This document shows, piece after piece, positions 43,868-52,695 of a DNA stretch of 64,000 nt. The translations under genes and the position numbers were made by a program. How positions within the stretch are numbered: position 1 is the first letter of the stretch; each line of letters opens with the position of its first letter. Source of the stretch: DATBLZ01 sp036555065 (GTDB lineage Bacteria; Pseudomonadota; Gammaproteobacteria; Steroidobacterales; Rariloculaceae); assembly GCA_036555065.1 (NCBI GenBank), contig DATBLZ010000171.1, forward strand, positions 1 to 64,000. The letters run 5' to 3'. The notes beneath the pieces were generated by a model, which searched no databases, was not told where the DNA came from, and saw nothing but the letters and a program-made list of their open reading frames with translations.

Positions 43868-44728
43868 ATGAGCTGGTTTGACAAGCTGATGCCTTCGCGC
43901 ATCCGGACCGAGCAGCGCAGTCGGTCCGTGCCCGAAGGCCTATGGGTCAAATGCCCGGCATGCTCCGCGCAACTCTATCGTGCGGAGCTCAAGCGCAACC
44001 TTTCCGTTTGTCCCAAGTGCGGCCACCACCTGCGCATCAATGCACGCGAGCGGCTCGAGTCGTTTCTCGACGCGGACTCGGCGCGCGAGATCGCTGCCGA
44101 TCTCGAGCCTCGCGATCCGCTGCGGTTCAAGGATACGCGGCGCTACCGGGACCGTTTGATGGACTACCAAAAGCGCACCGGCGAGCGCGATGCGCTCATC
44201 GTCATGACGGGGTCATTGAAGTCTATTCCCTTGGTCGCCGCTGCCTTCGAGTTTCGCTTCATGGGCGGGTCGATGGGATCGGTCGTCGGCGAGCGCTTCG
44301 TCCGCGGCGTGCAATACTGCATCGAGCACAAACGCCCGTTCGTGTGTTTCTCGGCGAGCGGCGGAGCGCGTATGCAAGAGGCGCTTTTCTCGCTGTTGCA
44401 GATGAGCAAGACGAGCGCTGCGATAGCGGCGCTCGGCGAAGCGGGGCTGCCGTACATTTCGGTAATGACGGATCCGACGATGGGGGGCGTCTCGGCGAGC
44501 ATCGCGATGCTCGGCGACGTCAACATCGCGGAGCCGGGCTCGTTGATCGGGTTCGCCGGCCCGCGGGTTATCGAGCAGACCGTCAAAGAAACGCTTCCCG
44601 AGGGGTTCCAGCGCGCCGAGTTCTTGTTGGCAAAGGGAGCCCTCGACATGATCGTCGATCGACGCAATGCGCGCGACGAGATCGCGGCAGTGTTGTGCAA
44701 GCTGCTCGATAGGCCCGAGGCGTCGTAG
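43868..44728 (+). CDS. accD: Acetyl-CoA carboxylase, carboxyltransferase subunit beta
   Basis: 286-residue beta subunit of the carboxyltransferase that makes malonyl-CoA. The N-terminal zinc ribbon has CPAC (29-32) and CPKCGHH (48-51); the crotonase-like domain has FRFMGGSMGSVVGE, SASGGARMQEALFSL and GFAGPRVIEQTVKETLPEGFQ. A ribosome site GGGGA precedes the ATG. It begins the block accD-folC-dedD-cvpA-purF; trpF, which lies before accD in many relatives, is absent. Confidence 0.96.
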   Translation: MSWFDKLMPSRIRTEQRSRSVPEGLWVKCPACSAQLYRAELKRNLSVCPKCGHHLRINARERLESFLDADSAREIAADLEPRDPLRFKDTRRYRDRLMDYQKRTGERDALIVMTGSLKSIPLVAAAFEFRFMGGSMGSVVGERFVRGVQYCIEHKRPFVCFSASGGARMQEALFSLLQMSKTSAAIAALGEAGLPYISVMTDPTMGGVSASIAMLGDVNIAEPGSLIGFAGPRVIEQTVKETLPEGFQRAEFLLAKGALDMIVDRRNARDEIAAVLCKLLDRPEAS

Positions 44729-44730
44729 GC

Positions 44731-46047
44731 TTGGAGAGACGCGCGCCGTCCGCCCAGCACCGTTTCACGACCCTGGCCGAATGGCTGGCCTGGTTCGAGA
44801 CGCTGCACCCGAAGAAGATCGATTTCAGCCTCGACCGGATCCGTGCGGTGCTCGAGGCGTTGGGGATCGCCAAGCCGCAGTATCGCGTCGTAACCGTCGG
44901 CGGCACGAACGGCAAAGGCTCGTGCGTTGCGATTCTCGAGAGCATCTACGTACACGCGGGCTACAAGGTCGGGGCGTTCACCTCGCCGCACCTGTGGCGC
45001 TTCAACGAGCGGATTCGTTTGGGCGGCGCCGACGTCAGCGATGCGACGTTGATCGGGCTCTTCGAGCGCATGGAAGACGCGCGCGGATCGATCACGTTGT
45101 CGTACTTCGAGGCCTCGGCCGTTGCTGCGATGTTGCACTTTGCCGAACAGCGCGTCGATGTCGCGATTCTCGAGGTCGGAATGGGCGGTCGGCTCGATGC
45201 GGTGAACGTCTACGATGCCGATGCGGCGCTCATCGCGAGCATCGACCTCGATCACCGCGAATACCTGGGGCCGGACCGCGAATCGATCGGCCGCGAGAAG
45301 GCGGGCATCCTGCGTGCCGGCAAGCCCGCAATCGTCGGCGATCCCGATCCGCCGCAGAGCGTCTTTGCGATCGCCGCGGAACGCGGCGCGGCGCTTCTCT
45401 ATTTAGGGCGCGACTTCGGCGTCGAAGCCCATGCAGAAGGCCTCGTCTACCGGCGCCCGGGCGCCGCCCCGCGGGTGTTTCCGCGGCCGGCGTTCGGAAG
45501 CTCCATCCAGCGCGTCAACGCGGCTGCCTGCATAACCGTGGTCGAGGAGCTCGCGCACGTGCTGCCCGTCGGCAAGGAGGCGCTCGCGGACGGCATACGC
45601 GATGCCCGGATCGCGGGCCGCCTCGACGTCCGGAACATCGACGGCGTCGAATGGGTATTCGACGTTGCCCACAATCCCGCGGCGGCGGCGGGCTTGCACG
45701 CGGCCGTCGAGCAATTGCCGCGCGCGCCGCGCACCCTCGCGGTTTTCGGCGCGATGAGCGACAAAGACCTCGCGAGCGTCTTGCGGCCGTTCATCGCCGG
45801 CGTCGCCGAATGGCACGTCGCGCCCGTCGGCTCGGAGCGCGGGGCCTCCGCCGAGCAGCTTTGCGTCGTGCTCGACGAGCTCGCGGCTCGCGGGGTGCGC
45901 GCCTATGCCGACGTCGCCGCAGCGTGCGTTGCTGCGCGCGCAAGCGCGCGACCGCGCGAGCGCGTGCTCGCGTTCGGCTCGTTCTATCTCGTCGGCCCCG
46001 CGATGTCGGCTCTTGGGCTATACTGCGCACCACGCTCGCTGGAATGA
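44731..46047 (+). CDS. folC: Bifunctional folylpolyglutamate/dihydrofolate synthase
   Basis: 438-residue Mur-ligase-family enzyme that makes dihydrofolate and adds glutamates to folates. The ATP loop VGGTNGKGSCVA lies near residue 56, followed by FTSPHLWRFNERIR, the ligase motif EVGMGGRLDAVN and VFDVAHNPAAAAGL. The start is a TTG two bases after the accD stop; no ATG or GTG is suitably placed before LAEWLAWFETLHPKKIDF. Confidence 0.95.
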   Translation: MERRAPSAQHRFTTLAEWLAWFETLHPKKIDFSLDRIRAVLEALGIAKPQYRVVTVGGTNGKGSCVAILESIYVHAGYKVGAFTSPHLWRFNERIRLGGADVSDATLIGLFERMEDARGSITLSYFEASAVAAMLHFAEQRVDVAILEVGMGGRLDAVNVYDADAALIASIDLDHREYLGPDRESIGREKAGILRAGKPAIVGDPDPPQSVFAIAAERGAALLYLGRDFGVEAHAEGLVYRRPGAAPRVFPRPAFGSSIQRVNAAACITVVEELAHVLPVGKEALADGIRDARIAGRLDVRNIDGVEWVFDVAHNPAAAAGLHAAVEQLPRAPRTLAVFGAMSDKDLASVLRPFIAGVAEWHVAPVGSERGASAEQLCVVLDELAARGVRAYADVAAACVAARASARPRERVLAFGSFYLVGPAMSALGLYCAPRSLE

Positions 46048-46053
46048 CTGCGC

Positions 46054-46590
46054 ATGGATTCGCGTTTGAAAGAACGGCTCATCGGTGCGGCAGTGCTCGT
46101 TGCGCTCGGTGTCTGGCTGATTCCATGGTTGCTCGACGGTGCGGGGCGTCCGCGCGAGTCCGCTGCTCCGGCGCTCGAGCTCCCCGCAGAGGCTGATGCC
46201 GCGCCCGTGAGGACGCAAACGATTCGACTCGACCAAAGAGCGGTTTCGGCAGAGGCCCTGGCCGAGGTGCCGAGCCTGGCCGGCACGCCGGCCGGGACGC
46301 ACGTGGCTGCGCCAGCCGGCCCCGCCGCCGAACGCGCGGCGACTGCCGCCCCGGGGCTCGCCGGCCCGTGGCTGGTTCAGCTCGGGAGCTTCGGCGATGC
46401 CGCGAACGCCGAGCGCCTGGCGAGCCGCGTCGACGCGTATGGTTACGCCGCCGCCGTGTCCGCTGTCAAAGCCTCCGGGAAGGTCATGCACCGCGTTCGC
46501 CTCGGTCCGTATGCGACGCGCGGCGAGGCCGAGGCGGTGACGTCGTCATTGTCGGTACACGGGTTCGTCGCGCAAGTCGTCCAGGAATAG
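46054..46590 (+). CDS. dedD: SPOR-domain cell-division protein, DedD-like
   Basis: 178-residue inner-membrane protein: a short cytoplasmic start MDSRLKERL, one membrane segment (GAAVLVALGVWLIPWLL), an Ala/Pro-rich periplasmic linker and a C-terminal SPOR domain (PWLVQLGSFGDAANAERLASRV ... HRVRLGPYATRGEAEAV) that binds denuded septal peptidoglycan. Position between folC and cvpA supports assignment as DedD. Confidence 0.92.
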   Translation: MDSRLKERLIGAAVLVALGVWLIPWLLDGAGRPRESAAPALELPAEADAAPVRTQTIRLDQRAVSAEALAEVPSLAGTPAGTHVAAPAGPAAERAATAAPGLAGPWLVQLGSFGDAANAERLASRVDAYGYAAAVSAVKASGKVMHRVRLGPYATRGEAEAVTSSLSVHGFVAQVVQE

Positions 46591-46607
46591 CAAGACGGAG
46601 CGGAGCC

Positions 46608-47126
46608 GTGACCTGGGCGGACTACTTCATCATCGCCATCTGGCTCGCTTCGGGCGCTTTCGGATACTGGCGAGGATTCACGAAGGAAGCGATCGCGCTT
46701 GCATCTTGGCTCGTGGCGATCTGGCTTGCTTGGCGGCTCGGCGGGGTAGTCGAGCCCATGCTGGGCGAGTGGACGGCGGCACCGGAGCTGCGCATCTGGG
46801 CGGCGCGCGTGGTGATCCTCGTCATCGTGCTCGCGGCGGGCGGCCTGATCGCGTGGTTCGCGCGCGCGCTGATTCGGAGCACGGGTTTGAGCAGCACGGA
46901 CCGGTCGTTGGGCGCATTGTTCGGCATCCTGCGCGGCCTTCTGATCGTCGGCCTCTGCGCGATCGGCATCGAGCTCTTAGGGTTGGATGGGGACTCGTGG
47001 TGGCGGGACGCGAAACTGCGACCCTTGAGCGATCAAATCGCCGCAGGTATCCGCTACTATGCAGAGCTCGGCGGGGATTTACTGGCTGACCAAACGTTCG
47101 CCGCGTCGGCGCAACGTCTCGGGTGA
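46608..47126 (+). CDS. cvpA: CvpA family inner-membrane protein
   Basis: 172-residue membrane protein with four hydrophobic segments, beginning TWADYFIIAIWLASGAFGYWRGFTKEAIAL in the manner of CvpA. CvpA is needed for colicin V export in E. coli and for envelope homeostasis; its activity is unclear. The start is GTG at 46608 with GGAGCGGAG just upstream. It precedes purF by five bases, the conserved arrangement. Confidence 0.92.
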   Translation: MTWADYFIIAIWLASGAFGYWRGFTKEAIALASWLVAIWLAWRLGGVVEPMLGEWTAAPELRIWAARVVILVIVLAAGGLIAWFARALIRSTGLSSTDRSLGALFGILRGLLIVGLCAIGIELLGLDGDSWWRDAKLRPLSDQIAAGIRYYAELGGDLLADQTFAASAQRLG

Positions 47127-47131
47127 ACTAG

Positions 47132-48661
47132 ATGTGTGGAATCGTCGGAATCGTCGCCACCGGGCCCGTTAACCAAGCGCTCTACCATGCGTTGACGGTG
47201 CTGCAGCACCGCGGCCAGGACGCGGCCGGCATTGCGACCGAGGAAAACAACCGCGTCTATACGCGCAAGGCCAACGGCCTCGTCGGGGATGTCTTCCAGG
47301 AGCGCCACATGCTGCGCTTGCGCGGCAACATCGGGCTCGGCCACGTGCGCTATCCGACCGCGGGCAGCGGCAGCTCGTTCGAGGCGCAGCCGTTCTACGT
47401 GAATTCGCCCTACGGCATATGCATCGCGCACAACGGTAATCTCGTCAACGCCGAGGAGCTGAAGCGGCTCGTCGTCGAGCGCGACCGGCGTCACCTCAAC
47501 ACGAATTCGGACTCCGAAATCCTGCTCAACGTGCTCGCGCACGAGCTCGGGCGCCACGCGAGCAACGGCCTGACGCCCGACGAGATTCTGAGCGCCGTGC
47601 AGGCCGTGCACGGACGCTGCTCGGGCGGCTACGCGGTCATCGCGCTCATCGTCGGCCACGGGCTACTTGCGTTCCGTGATCCGCACGGCATTCGCCCCGC
47701 GATCTTGGGCGTGCGCGAGACTGCGAACGGGCTCGAGCGCATGGTTGCCTCCGAGAGCGTCGCGCTCGATGCGCTCGGGTTCGAGATCGAGCGCGATATT
47801 CGCGCGGGCGAGGCGATCTTCATCGACAAGTCGGGAAAGCTCCATTCGCGCGAGTTCGCGGGCAAGACGACGCGCACACCGTGCATCTTCGAGTACGTCT
47901 ACTTCGCACGGCCTGATTCGATCATGGACAGGCTGTCGGTCTACAAGGCGCGACTGCGCATGGGCGAGGCCTTGGCCGAGAAGATCAAGCGCATCCGCCC
48001 CGATCACGACATCGACGTCGTGATTCCCATTCCCGATACGTCGCGAACGTCGGCCATGCAAGTCGCGCATCGGCTCGGCCTCAAGTACCGCGAAGGGTTC
48101 ATCAAGAACCGCTACATCGGGCGCACGTTCATCATGCCGGAGCAAGCCGCACGGCAGGCCTCGGTACGGCGCAAGCTCAACGCGATCGGCCTCGAATTCG
48201 ACGGCAAGAACGTGTTGCTCGTCGACGATTCGATCGTTCGCGGCACGACGTCGCAGCAAATCATCGACATGGCCCGCGAGGCCGGCGCGCGCAACGTCTA
48301 CTTCGCTTCGGCCGCGCCGCCGGTGCGTTATCCGAACGTTTATGGCATCGATATGCCGGCCGCGGCCGAGCTCGTCGCCGCGGGGCGCACGGACGCGCAA
48401 GTGCAGCAGATCATCGGCGCGGATTGGCTCGTCTACCAGGACCTCGCGGATCTAGAGCAGGCCGTTCACCACGAGAAGGCCGACATCGACGGCTTCGATT
48501 CATCTTGCTTCTCCGGCAAATACGTTACCGGCGACGTGAGCCGCGCCTATCTCGACGAGCTCGAGGTCGCCCGATCGAACGTCAACAAGGCGCGCCGCGA
48601 CAAGCAGGCTCGCAGTGAAGAGGTCGACGAGGATACGGTTCAGGTAGCGACCGGTCTCTGA
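47132..48661 (+). CDS. purF: Amidophosphoribosyltransferase
   Basis: 509-residue glutamine-dependent enzyme of the first committed purine step. The N-terminal nucleophile is the cysteine after Met (MCGIVGIV), the Ntn glutaminase domain contains LGHVRYPTAGSG and AHNGNLVNAEEL, and the PRPP-binding loop VLLVDDSIVRGTTSQQI is near residue 360. No propeptide precedes Cys2. The sequence is complete and ordinary. Confidence 0.97.
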   Translation: MCGIVGIVATGPVNQALYHALTVLQHRGQDAAGIATEENNRVYTRKANGLVGDVFQERHMLRLRGNIGLGHVRYPTAGSGSSFEAQPFYVNSPYGICIAHNGNLVNAEELKRLVVERDRRHLNTNSDSEILLNVLAHELGRHASNGLTPDEILSAVQAVHGRCSGGYAVIALIVGHGLLAFRDPHGIRPAILGVRETANGLERMVASESVALDALGFEIERDIRAGEAIFIDKSGKLHSREFAGKTTRTPCIFEYVYFARPDSIMDRLSVYKARLRMGEALAEKIKRIRPDHDIDVVIPIPDTSRTSAMQVAHRLGLKYREGFIKNRYIGRTFIMPEQAARQASVRRKLNAIGLEFDGKNVLLVDDSIVRGTTSQQIIDMAREAGARNVYFASAAPPVRYPNVYGIDMPAAAELVAAGRTDAQVQQIIGADWLVYQDLADLEQAVHHEKADIDGFDSSCFSGKYVTGDVSRAYLDELEVARSNVNKARRDKQARSEEVDEDTVQVATGL

Positions 48662-48677
48662 TGGCTCAATAGAGCCC

Positions 48678-49880
48678 ATGCGCGTTCTCATAATCGACGA
48701 TCTGCCGGAGTACCGGCGCACGCTGCGCTACCACGTCGAGGTGCAGTGGCCCGGCGCCTTCGTCGACGAGGTCGATCCCGGAGCGAAGACGCTCGCCCAG
48801 GTCGTCCACGATCTCGCCGGCTACGACGTCGTGATGCTCGGACACCCGCTCAAGGGCGAAACGGGCTTTGCGTGGCTCGAGGGATTGCGCAAGGCGGCTC
48901 GTTGCCCACCCGTGATCGTGTTCGCCGAGCCGAGCGACGAGTTCCTTGCGGTCGATGCCCTCAAGGCGGGCGCCGCGAGCTACTTCCCGAAGGCGCGCGT
49001 GACCCACCAGCGGCTCATCGACACGCTGCGCAACGCGCTGCGCCAGGAATCCGTGATTCCGGACCCGGCTGCCCTCATCGGCAAGGTGCGTCGTGGAACT
49101 GCGCACAACTACGAGCTCCTGAAGCCCTTGCATTCGAACGCGTTCGCATCGGTGTATCTCGCGCGCGCCGATCGCGATGGCCGGATGCTCGTCTGCAAAG
49201 TGCTGCGCCACGTCCCCGATGCGGACGGGGAAGGCCTCTTCGACCGTTTCCTGCAGGAATACGAGATCATTGCCGGGATCGAGCATCCGAATGTCGTGCG
49301 CATCTACGATCTCGGCGTCGCCGACGATCACGCGTATATCGCAATGGAGTATCTGCCGGCAGGGAGCCTGCGCGAGCGCATCAACCGACCTGTAGAAACT
49401 GAACGCGCACTCGTTTACACGCGGCAAATAGCGGGCGCCTTGCAGGCGATTCACGACGTCGGCGTCCTGCATCGGGATCTCAAGCCCGGCAACATCATGT
49501 TTCGCGACGACGATTCGCTCGCACTCATCGATTTCGGCTTGGCCAAGCACCTGAACCTGCAGGGCGCGATCACGGGCATCGGGCAAATATTCGGGACGCC
49601 GTTCTACATGAGCCCTGAGCAGGGCCATGCCGATCCCACGGACCACCGCTCGGACATCTACAGCTTGGGCTGCGTCGTCTACGAGATGTTGACCGGCGAG
49701 CGCCCGTTTACGGGCGCGACCGCCATGAGCGTGATCTACAAACATGCGAACGCGCCACGGCCGAGACTCGAGCGCGGCCTTGCGCGACTCCAAGCGCCGC
49801 TCGATCGCATGCTCGCCGTTCGCCCCGAGGACCGTTATCAATCAGCGGGTGAGTTGCTCGACGACCTCGCGGCGTTGTAG
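48678..49880 (+). CDS. Receiver-like domain fused to Hanks-type Ser/Thr kinase
   Basis: 400-residue soluble protein. Residues 1-120 resemble a response-regulator receiver: MRVLIIDDLPEYRRTL gives the acidic pair and SYFPKARV the conserved Lys, but the phosphoacceptor Asp near residue 55 is replaced by Gly (YDVVMLGHPLKG). Residues about 138-398 are a kinase with a weak glycine loop (LLKPLHSNAFASVYLA), LVCKVL, catalytic VLHRDLKPGNIM near 263-274, DFGLA and the SPEQGH segment. The fusion suggests a kinase controlled by protein-protein contact of a pseudo-receiver. It follows purF by 16 bases. Confidence 0.9.
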   Translation: MRVLIIDDLPEYRRTLRYHVEVQWPGAFVDEVDPGAKTLAQVVHDLAGYDVVMLGHPLKGETGFAWLEGLRKAARCPPVIVFAEPSDEFLAVDALKAGAASYFPKARVTHQRLIDTLRNALRQESVIPDPAALIGKVRRGTAHNYELLKPLHSNAFASVYLARADRDGRMLVCKVLRHVPDADGEGLFDRFLQEYEIIAGIEHPNVVRIYDLGVADDHAYIAMEYLPAGSLRERINRPVETERALVYTRQIAGALQAIHDVGVLHRDLKPGNIMFRDDDSLALIDFGLAKHLNLQGAITGIGQIFGTPFYMSPEQGHADPTDHRSDIYSLGCVVYEMLTGERPFTGATAMSVIYKHANAPRPRLERGLARLQAPLDRMLAVRPEDRYQSAGELLDDLAAL

Positions 49881-49893
49881 GAACCGCTTCTTT

Positions 49894-49928
49894 GTGGGAG
49901 CCGCTCCCACAACTATAGTCGCTCGCAC
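49894..49928. repeat. REP composite between the kinase gene and lpxH
   Basis: A perfect short palindrome GTGGGAGCCGCTCCCAC (49894-49910) joins a reverse half unit (CTATAGTCGCTCGCAC). It lies between convergent genes and encodes the lpxH stop on the minus strand. Confidence 0.75.
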
Positions 49929-50644
49929 GGTAACGTTTCGAGCTCGAAGCCGGATTCGTCCCAGCGCAAGCAGCTGCCCTGCTCGTACCACGCGCCAAGA
50001 ACGATGCGCGTCGCCTCGCGGCCGTCGAGGTCGAAACGGTGGATGCCCGGACGGTGCGTGTGTCCGTGCAAGAGCATGCGGACGCCGGATTCGCGCATCG
50101 TCGCGGCGACGGTGGCCGCGTTCACGTCCATGATCTCCTCCGGTTTCGCCGAAATTTCCGTCCGGCTCAGCGCGCGCAGCTCGCTCGCGATCTTGCGCCG
50201 CTCAGCGAGCGGCTTGGCGAGGAAGTCGCGCTGCCAGGCCGGGTCGCGCACGGTCGCGCGCAGCGTCATGTAGCGCGTGTCGTCGGTGCAAAGGAGATCG
50301 CCGTGCGTCAGCAGCACGCGCTCCCCGTAGAGCTCGACCCTCTCGTAGTCGCCGAGCAGCCGGCAGCCGGTGCGCGCCGCAAACCGCCGGCCAATGAGAA
50401 AGTCGCGGTTGCCGTGCATGAAATGACAGAGCGTTCCGCCGCGCGCGACGGCGGCGAGCGAGCCCAAGATAGGCTCGAGGCCGGGATCGTCGTCGTCGTC
50501 GCCGATCCAGGCCTCGAAAAGGTCGCCGAGTATATAGAGTCGCTCGACGCCTCGCGCCCGGCGTTCCATGAACGCGAGGAACTCGCGCGTCGAATGCGGT
50601 CTCTCCGAATCGAGGTGGAGGTCGGAGATGAAGAGGGCGGTCAT
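49913..50644 (-). CDS. lpxH: UDP-2,3-diacylglucosamine hydrolase
   Basis: 243-residue peripheral-membrane, manganese-dependent calcineurin-fold phosphoesterase of lipid A synthesis. Metal ligands are in FISDLHLDSERP, LGDLFEAWIGDD, HGNRDFLIG and LLHGHTHRPG. The C-terminus PCERL and the TAG stop are within a REP composite. The gene lies seven bases downstream of the cyclophilin gene on the same strand. Confidence 0.95.
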   Translation of the reverse strand: MTALFISDLHLDSERPHSTREFLAFMERRARGVERLYILGDLFEAWIGDDDDDPGLEPILGSLAAVARGGTLCHFMHGNRDFLIGRRFAARTGCRLLGDYERVELYGERVLLTHGDLLCTDDTRYMTLRATVRDPAWQRDFLAKPLAERRKIASELRALSRTEISAKPEEIMDVNAATVAATMRESGVRMLLHGHTHRPGIHRFDLDGREATRIVLGAWYEQGSCLRWDESGFELETLPCERL

Positions 50645-50651
50645 CCGCCGA

Positions 50652-51227
50652 TCAATCGGTCAGCAGGACCATGCTCTCGATCACGATCGGCGTCACCGGA
50701 ACGTCGCTTTGCAAGTTACCGCTGGCGCCCGTCGGCACCTGGCCGATCGAGTCGACGACGTCCATGCCTTCGACGACCTCGCCGATGACGGCGTAGCCCC
50801 AGCGAGGCGGTCGGGGATTCAAATCGAGGTTATCCGCGAGGTTGATGTAGAACTGACCCGACGCCGAGTGTGGATCGGTGGCGCGCGCGAGCCCGACGGT
50901 GCCACGCAAGTTGCTGAGGCCGTTACCCGACTCGTTGAATATCTTGAGGAGGGTCGGCTTGAGCTCGATGTCAGTCGTGTATCCGCCGCCCTGCACCACG
51001 AAATTGCCGATGACGCGGTGAAATATGGTGTTGGCATAGAACCCAGAAGCCACATTCTGCAGGAACGCCTCGACGGACAACGGTGAGCGTGCGCGATTGA
51101 GCTTGATGACGAACTCGCCCTTCGTCGTGACGACGCGTACACGTGGACTCGCGTTGACCGCGATCGGCTCTTGCGCGAGCGTGGCCACCGACAGGAACAA
51201 CATCGCTAAGAGAATCGAACGGCGCAT
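50652..51227 (-). CDS. Cyclophilin-type peptidyl-prolyl isomerase, exported
   Basis: 191-residue cyclophilin with a predicted signal peptide (RRSILLAMLFLSVATLAQ), so probably periplasmic like PpiA. Motifs include FHRVIGNFVVQGGGY (Arg and Phe/Gln of the active site), NESGNGLSNLRGTVGLAR and SGQFYINLADN. The ATG at 51227 is chosen so that the signal peptide is N-terminal. It precedes lpxH by seven bases. Confidence 0.93.
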   Translation of the reverse strand: MRRSILLAMLFLSVATLAQEPIAVNASPRVRVVTTKGEFVIKLNRARSPLSVEAFLQNVASGFYANTIFHRVIGNFVVQGGGYTTDIELKPTLLKIFNESGNGLSNLRGTVGLARATDPHSASGQFYINLADNLDLNPRPPRWGYAVIGEVVEGMDVVDSIGQVPTGASGNLQSDVPVTPIVIESMVLLTD

Positions 51228-51293
51228 GCTCGGGGTCTCACGAGGGTCTTGGCGGCGAATCATACCTCTCCTCGAGAAGAGTCGCGGCTCCTT

Positions 51294-51318
51294 GTGGGAG
51301 CGGCTTCAGCCGCGATCC
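51294..51318 (+). repeat. REP-like palindrome overlapping the folD stop
   Basis: Forward unit (GTGGGAGCGGCTTCAGCCGC). On the minus strand it gives the last codons KDRG and the TGA stop of folD. A partial unit precedes it at 51280-51290. Confidence 0.85.
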
Positions 51319-52247
51319 TTCTTGGCGAGCTTGAGCTCCGCGGCCTTGACCGTGTTTGCCATGAGCATCGCGATCGTCAGGGGTCCGACGCCGCCGGGGA
51401 CGGGAGTGAGCGCGCCCGCGACGGCTGCGACGTCCGGGTGGACGTCGCCGACGAGGATCGCGCCCGTTTTGGCGAACGTCTCGAGCCGTTTCGGATGATT
51501 CGCGAAGATCCGCTTTGCGACAGTCGCGTCTGTGATCCGATTGATGCCGACGTCGACGACGACGGCGCCGGGCTTGACGTAGTCGGGCGTGACCATCGCG
51601 GGCCGGCCGATCGCGGCGACTAGAATGTCCGCCTCGCGCGCGACGGCCGGCAAGTCGCGCGTGCGCGAGTGGCAAATCGTGACGGTGGCGTTGCGGTGCA
51701 AGAGCAGCATTGCCATCGGCTTGCCGACGATGTCGGAGCGTCCGAGCACGACGGCGCGCTTGCCTTGAATCTCGAAGCCGTCGCGCTCGAGCATCTCGAT
51801 GACGCCCGCGGGCGTGCAGGGTGCGAACCCCGCGCGATTCTGCGCGAGGTACCCGGCGGAGATCGGACTGAAGCCGTCGACGTCCTTTGCCGGATCGATG
51901 GCATCGAACACGCGCTGCTCGGCCTCGGCGCCCATTGCGGCCGGCAACGGCGATTGCACGAGAATCCCGTCGACGGTACTGCTCTTGTTCAGCTTCGCGA
52001 CGATCGCGAGCACCGCATCGACGCGCGCGCTCGACGGCAACGTCTCGAGCTTAACCGCCATGCCGGATTCCTCCGCCGTCTTGAGCTTGCTCTTGACGTA
52101 GACGTGCGAGGCCGGGTCATCGCCGACGAGCACGATCGAGAGTCCCGGCGGCCGCCCAAGGCGCTTCTGCACGGCGGCGACTCGCGGGGCTAAATCGTCT
52201 CTGATCCTCTGCGCGATGGCTTTGCCATCGATGAGCTTTGCAGGCAC
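51306..52247 (-). CDS. folD: Bifunctional methylenetetrahydrofolate dehydrogenase/cyclohydrolase
   Basis: About 313 residues; converts methylene-THF to formyl-THF for one-carbon metabolism. Motifs: SHVYVKSKLKTAEESGM with the catalytic Lys, DGILVQSPLPA, DVDGFSPISAGYLAQ, VVLGRSDIVGKPMAMLL and GGVGPLTIAMLMANT. There is no upstream ATG close to the family start, so a GTG at 52247 is proposed. The C-terminus KKDRG is partly REP-derived. Confidence 0.93.
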   Translation of the reverse strand: MPAKLIDGKAIAQRIRDDLAPRVAAVQKRLGRPPGLSIVLVGDDPASHVYVKSKLKTAEESGMAVKLETLPSSARVDAVLAIVAKLNKSSTVDGILVQSPLPAAMGAEAEQRVFDAIDPAKDVDGFSPISAGYLAQNRAGFAPCTPAGVIEMLERDGFEIQGKRAVVLGRSDIVGKPMAMLLLHRNATVTICHSRTRDLPAVAREADILVAAIGRPAMVTPDYVKPGAVVVDVGINRITDATVAKRIFANHPKRLETFAKTGAILVGDVHPDVAAVAGALTPVPGGVGPLTIAMLMANTVKAAELKLAKKDRG

Positions 52248-52294
52248 CGTGCCACTCGAGATTGTGAAAGAGCGCGGATTATAGCGAAGTTCAT

Positions 52295-52324
52295 TTGACG
52301 GTCCGCCCGCGCGGCCCCTACCAT
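52295..52324 (+). promoter_or_regulatory. Probable promoter of the tRNA operon
   Basis: TTGACG (52295-52300) and TACCAT (52319-52324) are separated by 18 bases; a GC-rich discriminator follows and tRNA-Pro begins about 12 bases downstream. It is the only promoter-like site before the four tRNA genes. Confidence 0.6.
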
Positions 52325-52336
52325 TCTCGAGTTTGT

Positions 52337-52413
52337 CGGGGCATGGCGCAGCCTGGTAGCGCATCTGCTTTGGGAGCAGAGGGTCGGGGGTTCAAATCCC
52401 TCTGCCCCGACCA
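52337..52413 (+). tRNA. tRNA-Pro (anticodon TGG)
   Basis: 77 bases with complete cloverleaf: acceptor CGGGGCA/TGCCCCG, anticodon stem TCTGC/GCAGA with loop TTTGGGA (anticodon TGG), T arm GGTTCAAAT and an encoded CCA. Confidence 0.97.
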
Positions 52414-52422
52414 ACACGACCA

Positions 52423-52498
52423 GCGCCCGTAGCTCAAAGGATAGAGCACCGGCCTTCTAAGCCGGGGGTTGCAGGTTCGAGTCCTGCCGGGCGCGCCA
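52423..52498 (+). tRNA. tRNA-Arg (anticodon TCT)
   Basis: 76 bases; acceptor GCGCCCG/CGGGCGC, anticodon stem CCGGC/GCCGG with loop CTTCTAA (anticodon TCT), T loop TTCGAGT, CCA encoded. Nine bases after tRNA-Pro, same transcript. Confidence 0.97.
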
Positions 52499-52532
52499 AG
52501 ATCGACTAAAATGCGTCGCACAAAAGAACGCT

Positions 52533-52609
52533 GGTGGACGTAGCTCAGTTGGTAGAGCCCCGGATTGTGATTCCGGCCGTCGTGGGTTCGAGTCCCATCG
52601 TCCACCCCA
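52533..52609 (+). tRNA. tRNA-His (anticodon GTG)
   Basis: 77 bases including the extra 5' G typical of tRNA-His (GGTGGAC); anticodon loop TTGTGAT gives GTG; CCA is encoded. Confidence 0.97.
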
Positions 52610-52619
52610 CTCCCGCCGC

Positions 52620-52695
52620 GGGCCGTTAGCTCAATTGGTAGAGCAGTGGACTCTTAATCCATTGGTTGTAGGTTCGAGTCCTACACGGCCCACCA
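52620..52695 (+). tRNA. tRNA-Lys (anticodon CTT)
   Basis: 76 bases; acceptor GGGCCGT/ACGGCCC, anticodon stem GTGGA/TCCAT with loop CTCTTAA (anticodon CTT), CCA encoded. From the anticodon loop to two bases past its end it is duplicated exactly at 54710-54757, which marks it as an integration site. Confidence 0.97.
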
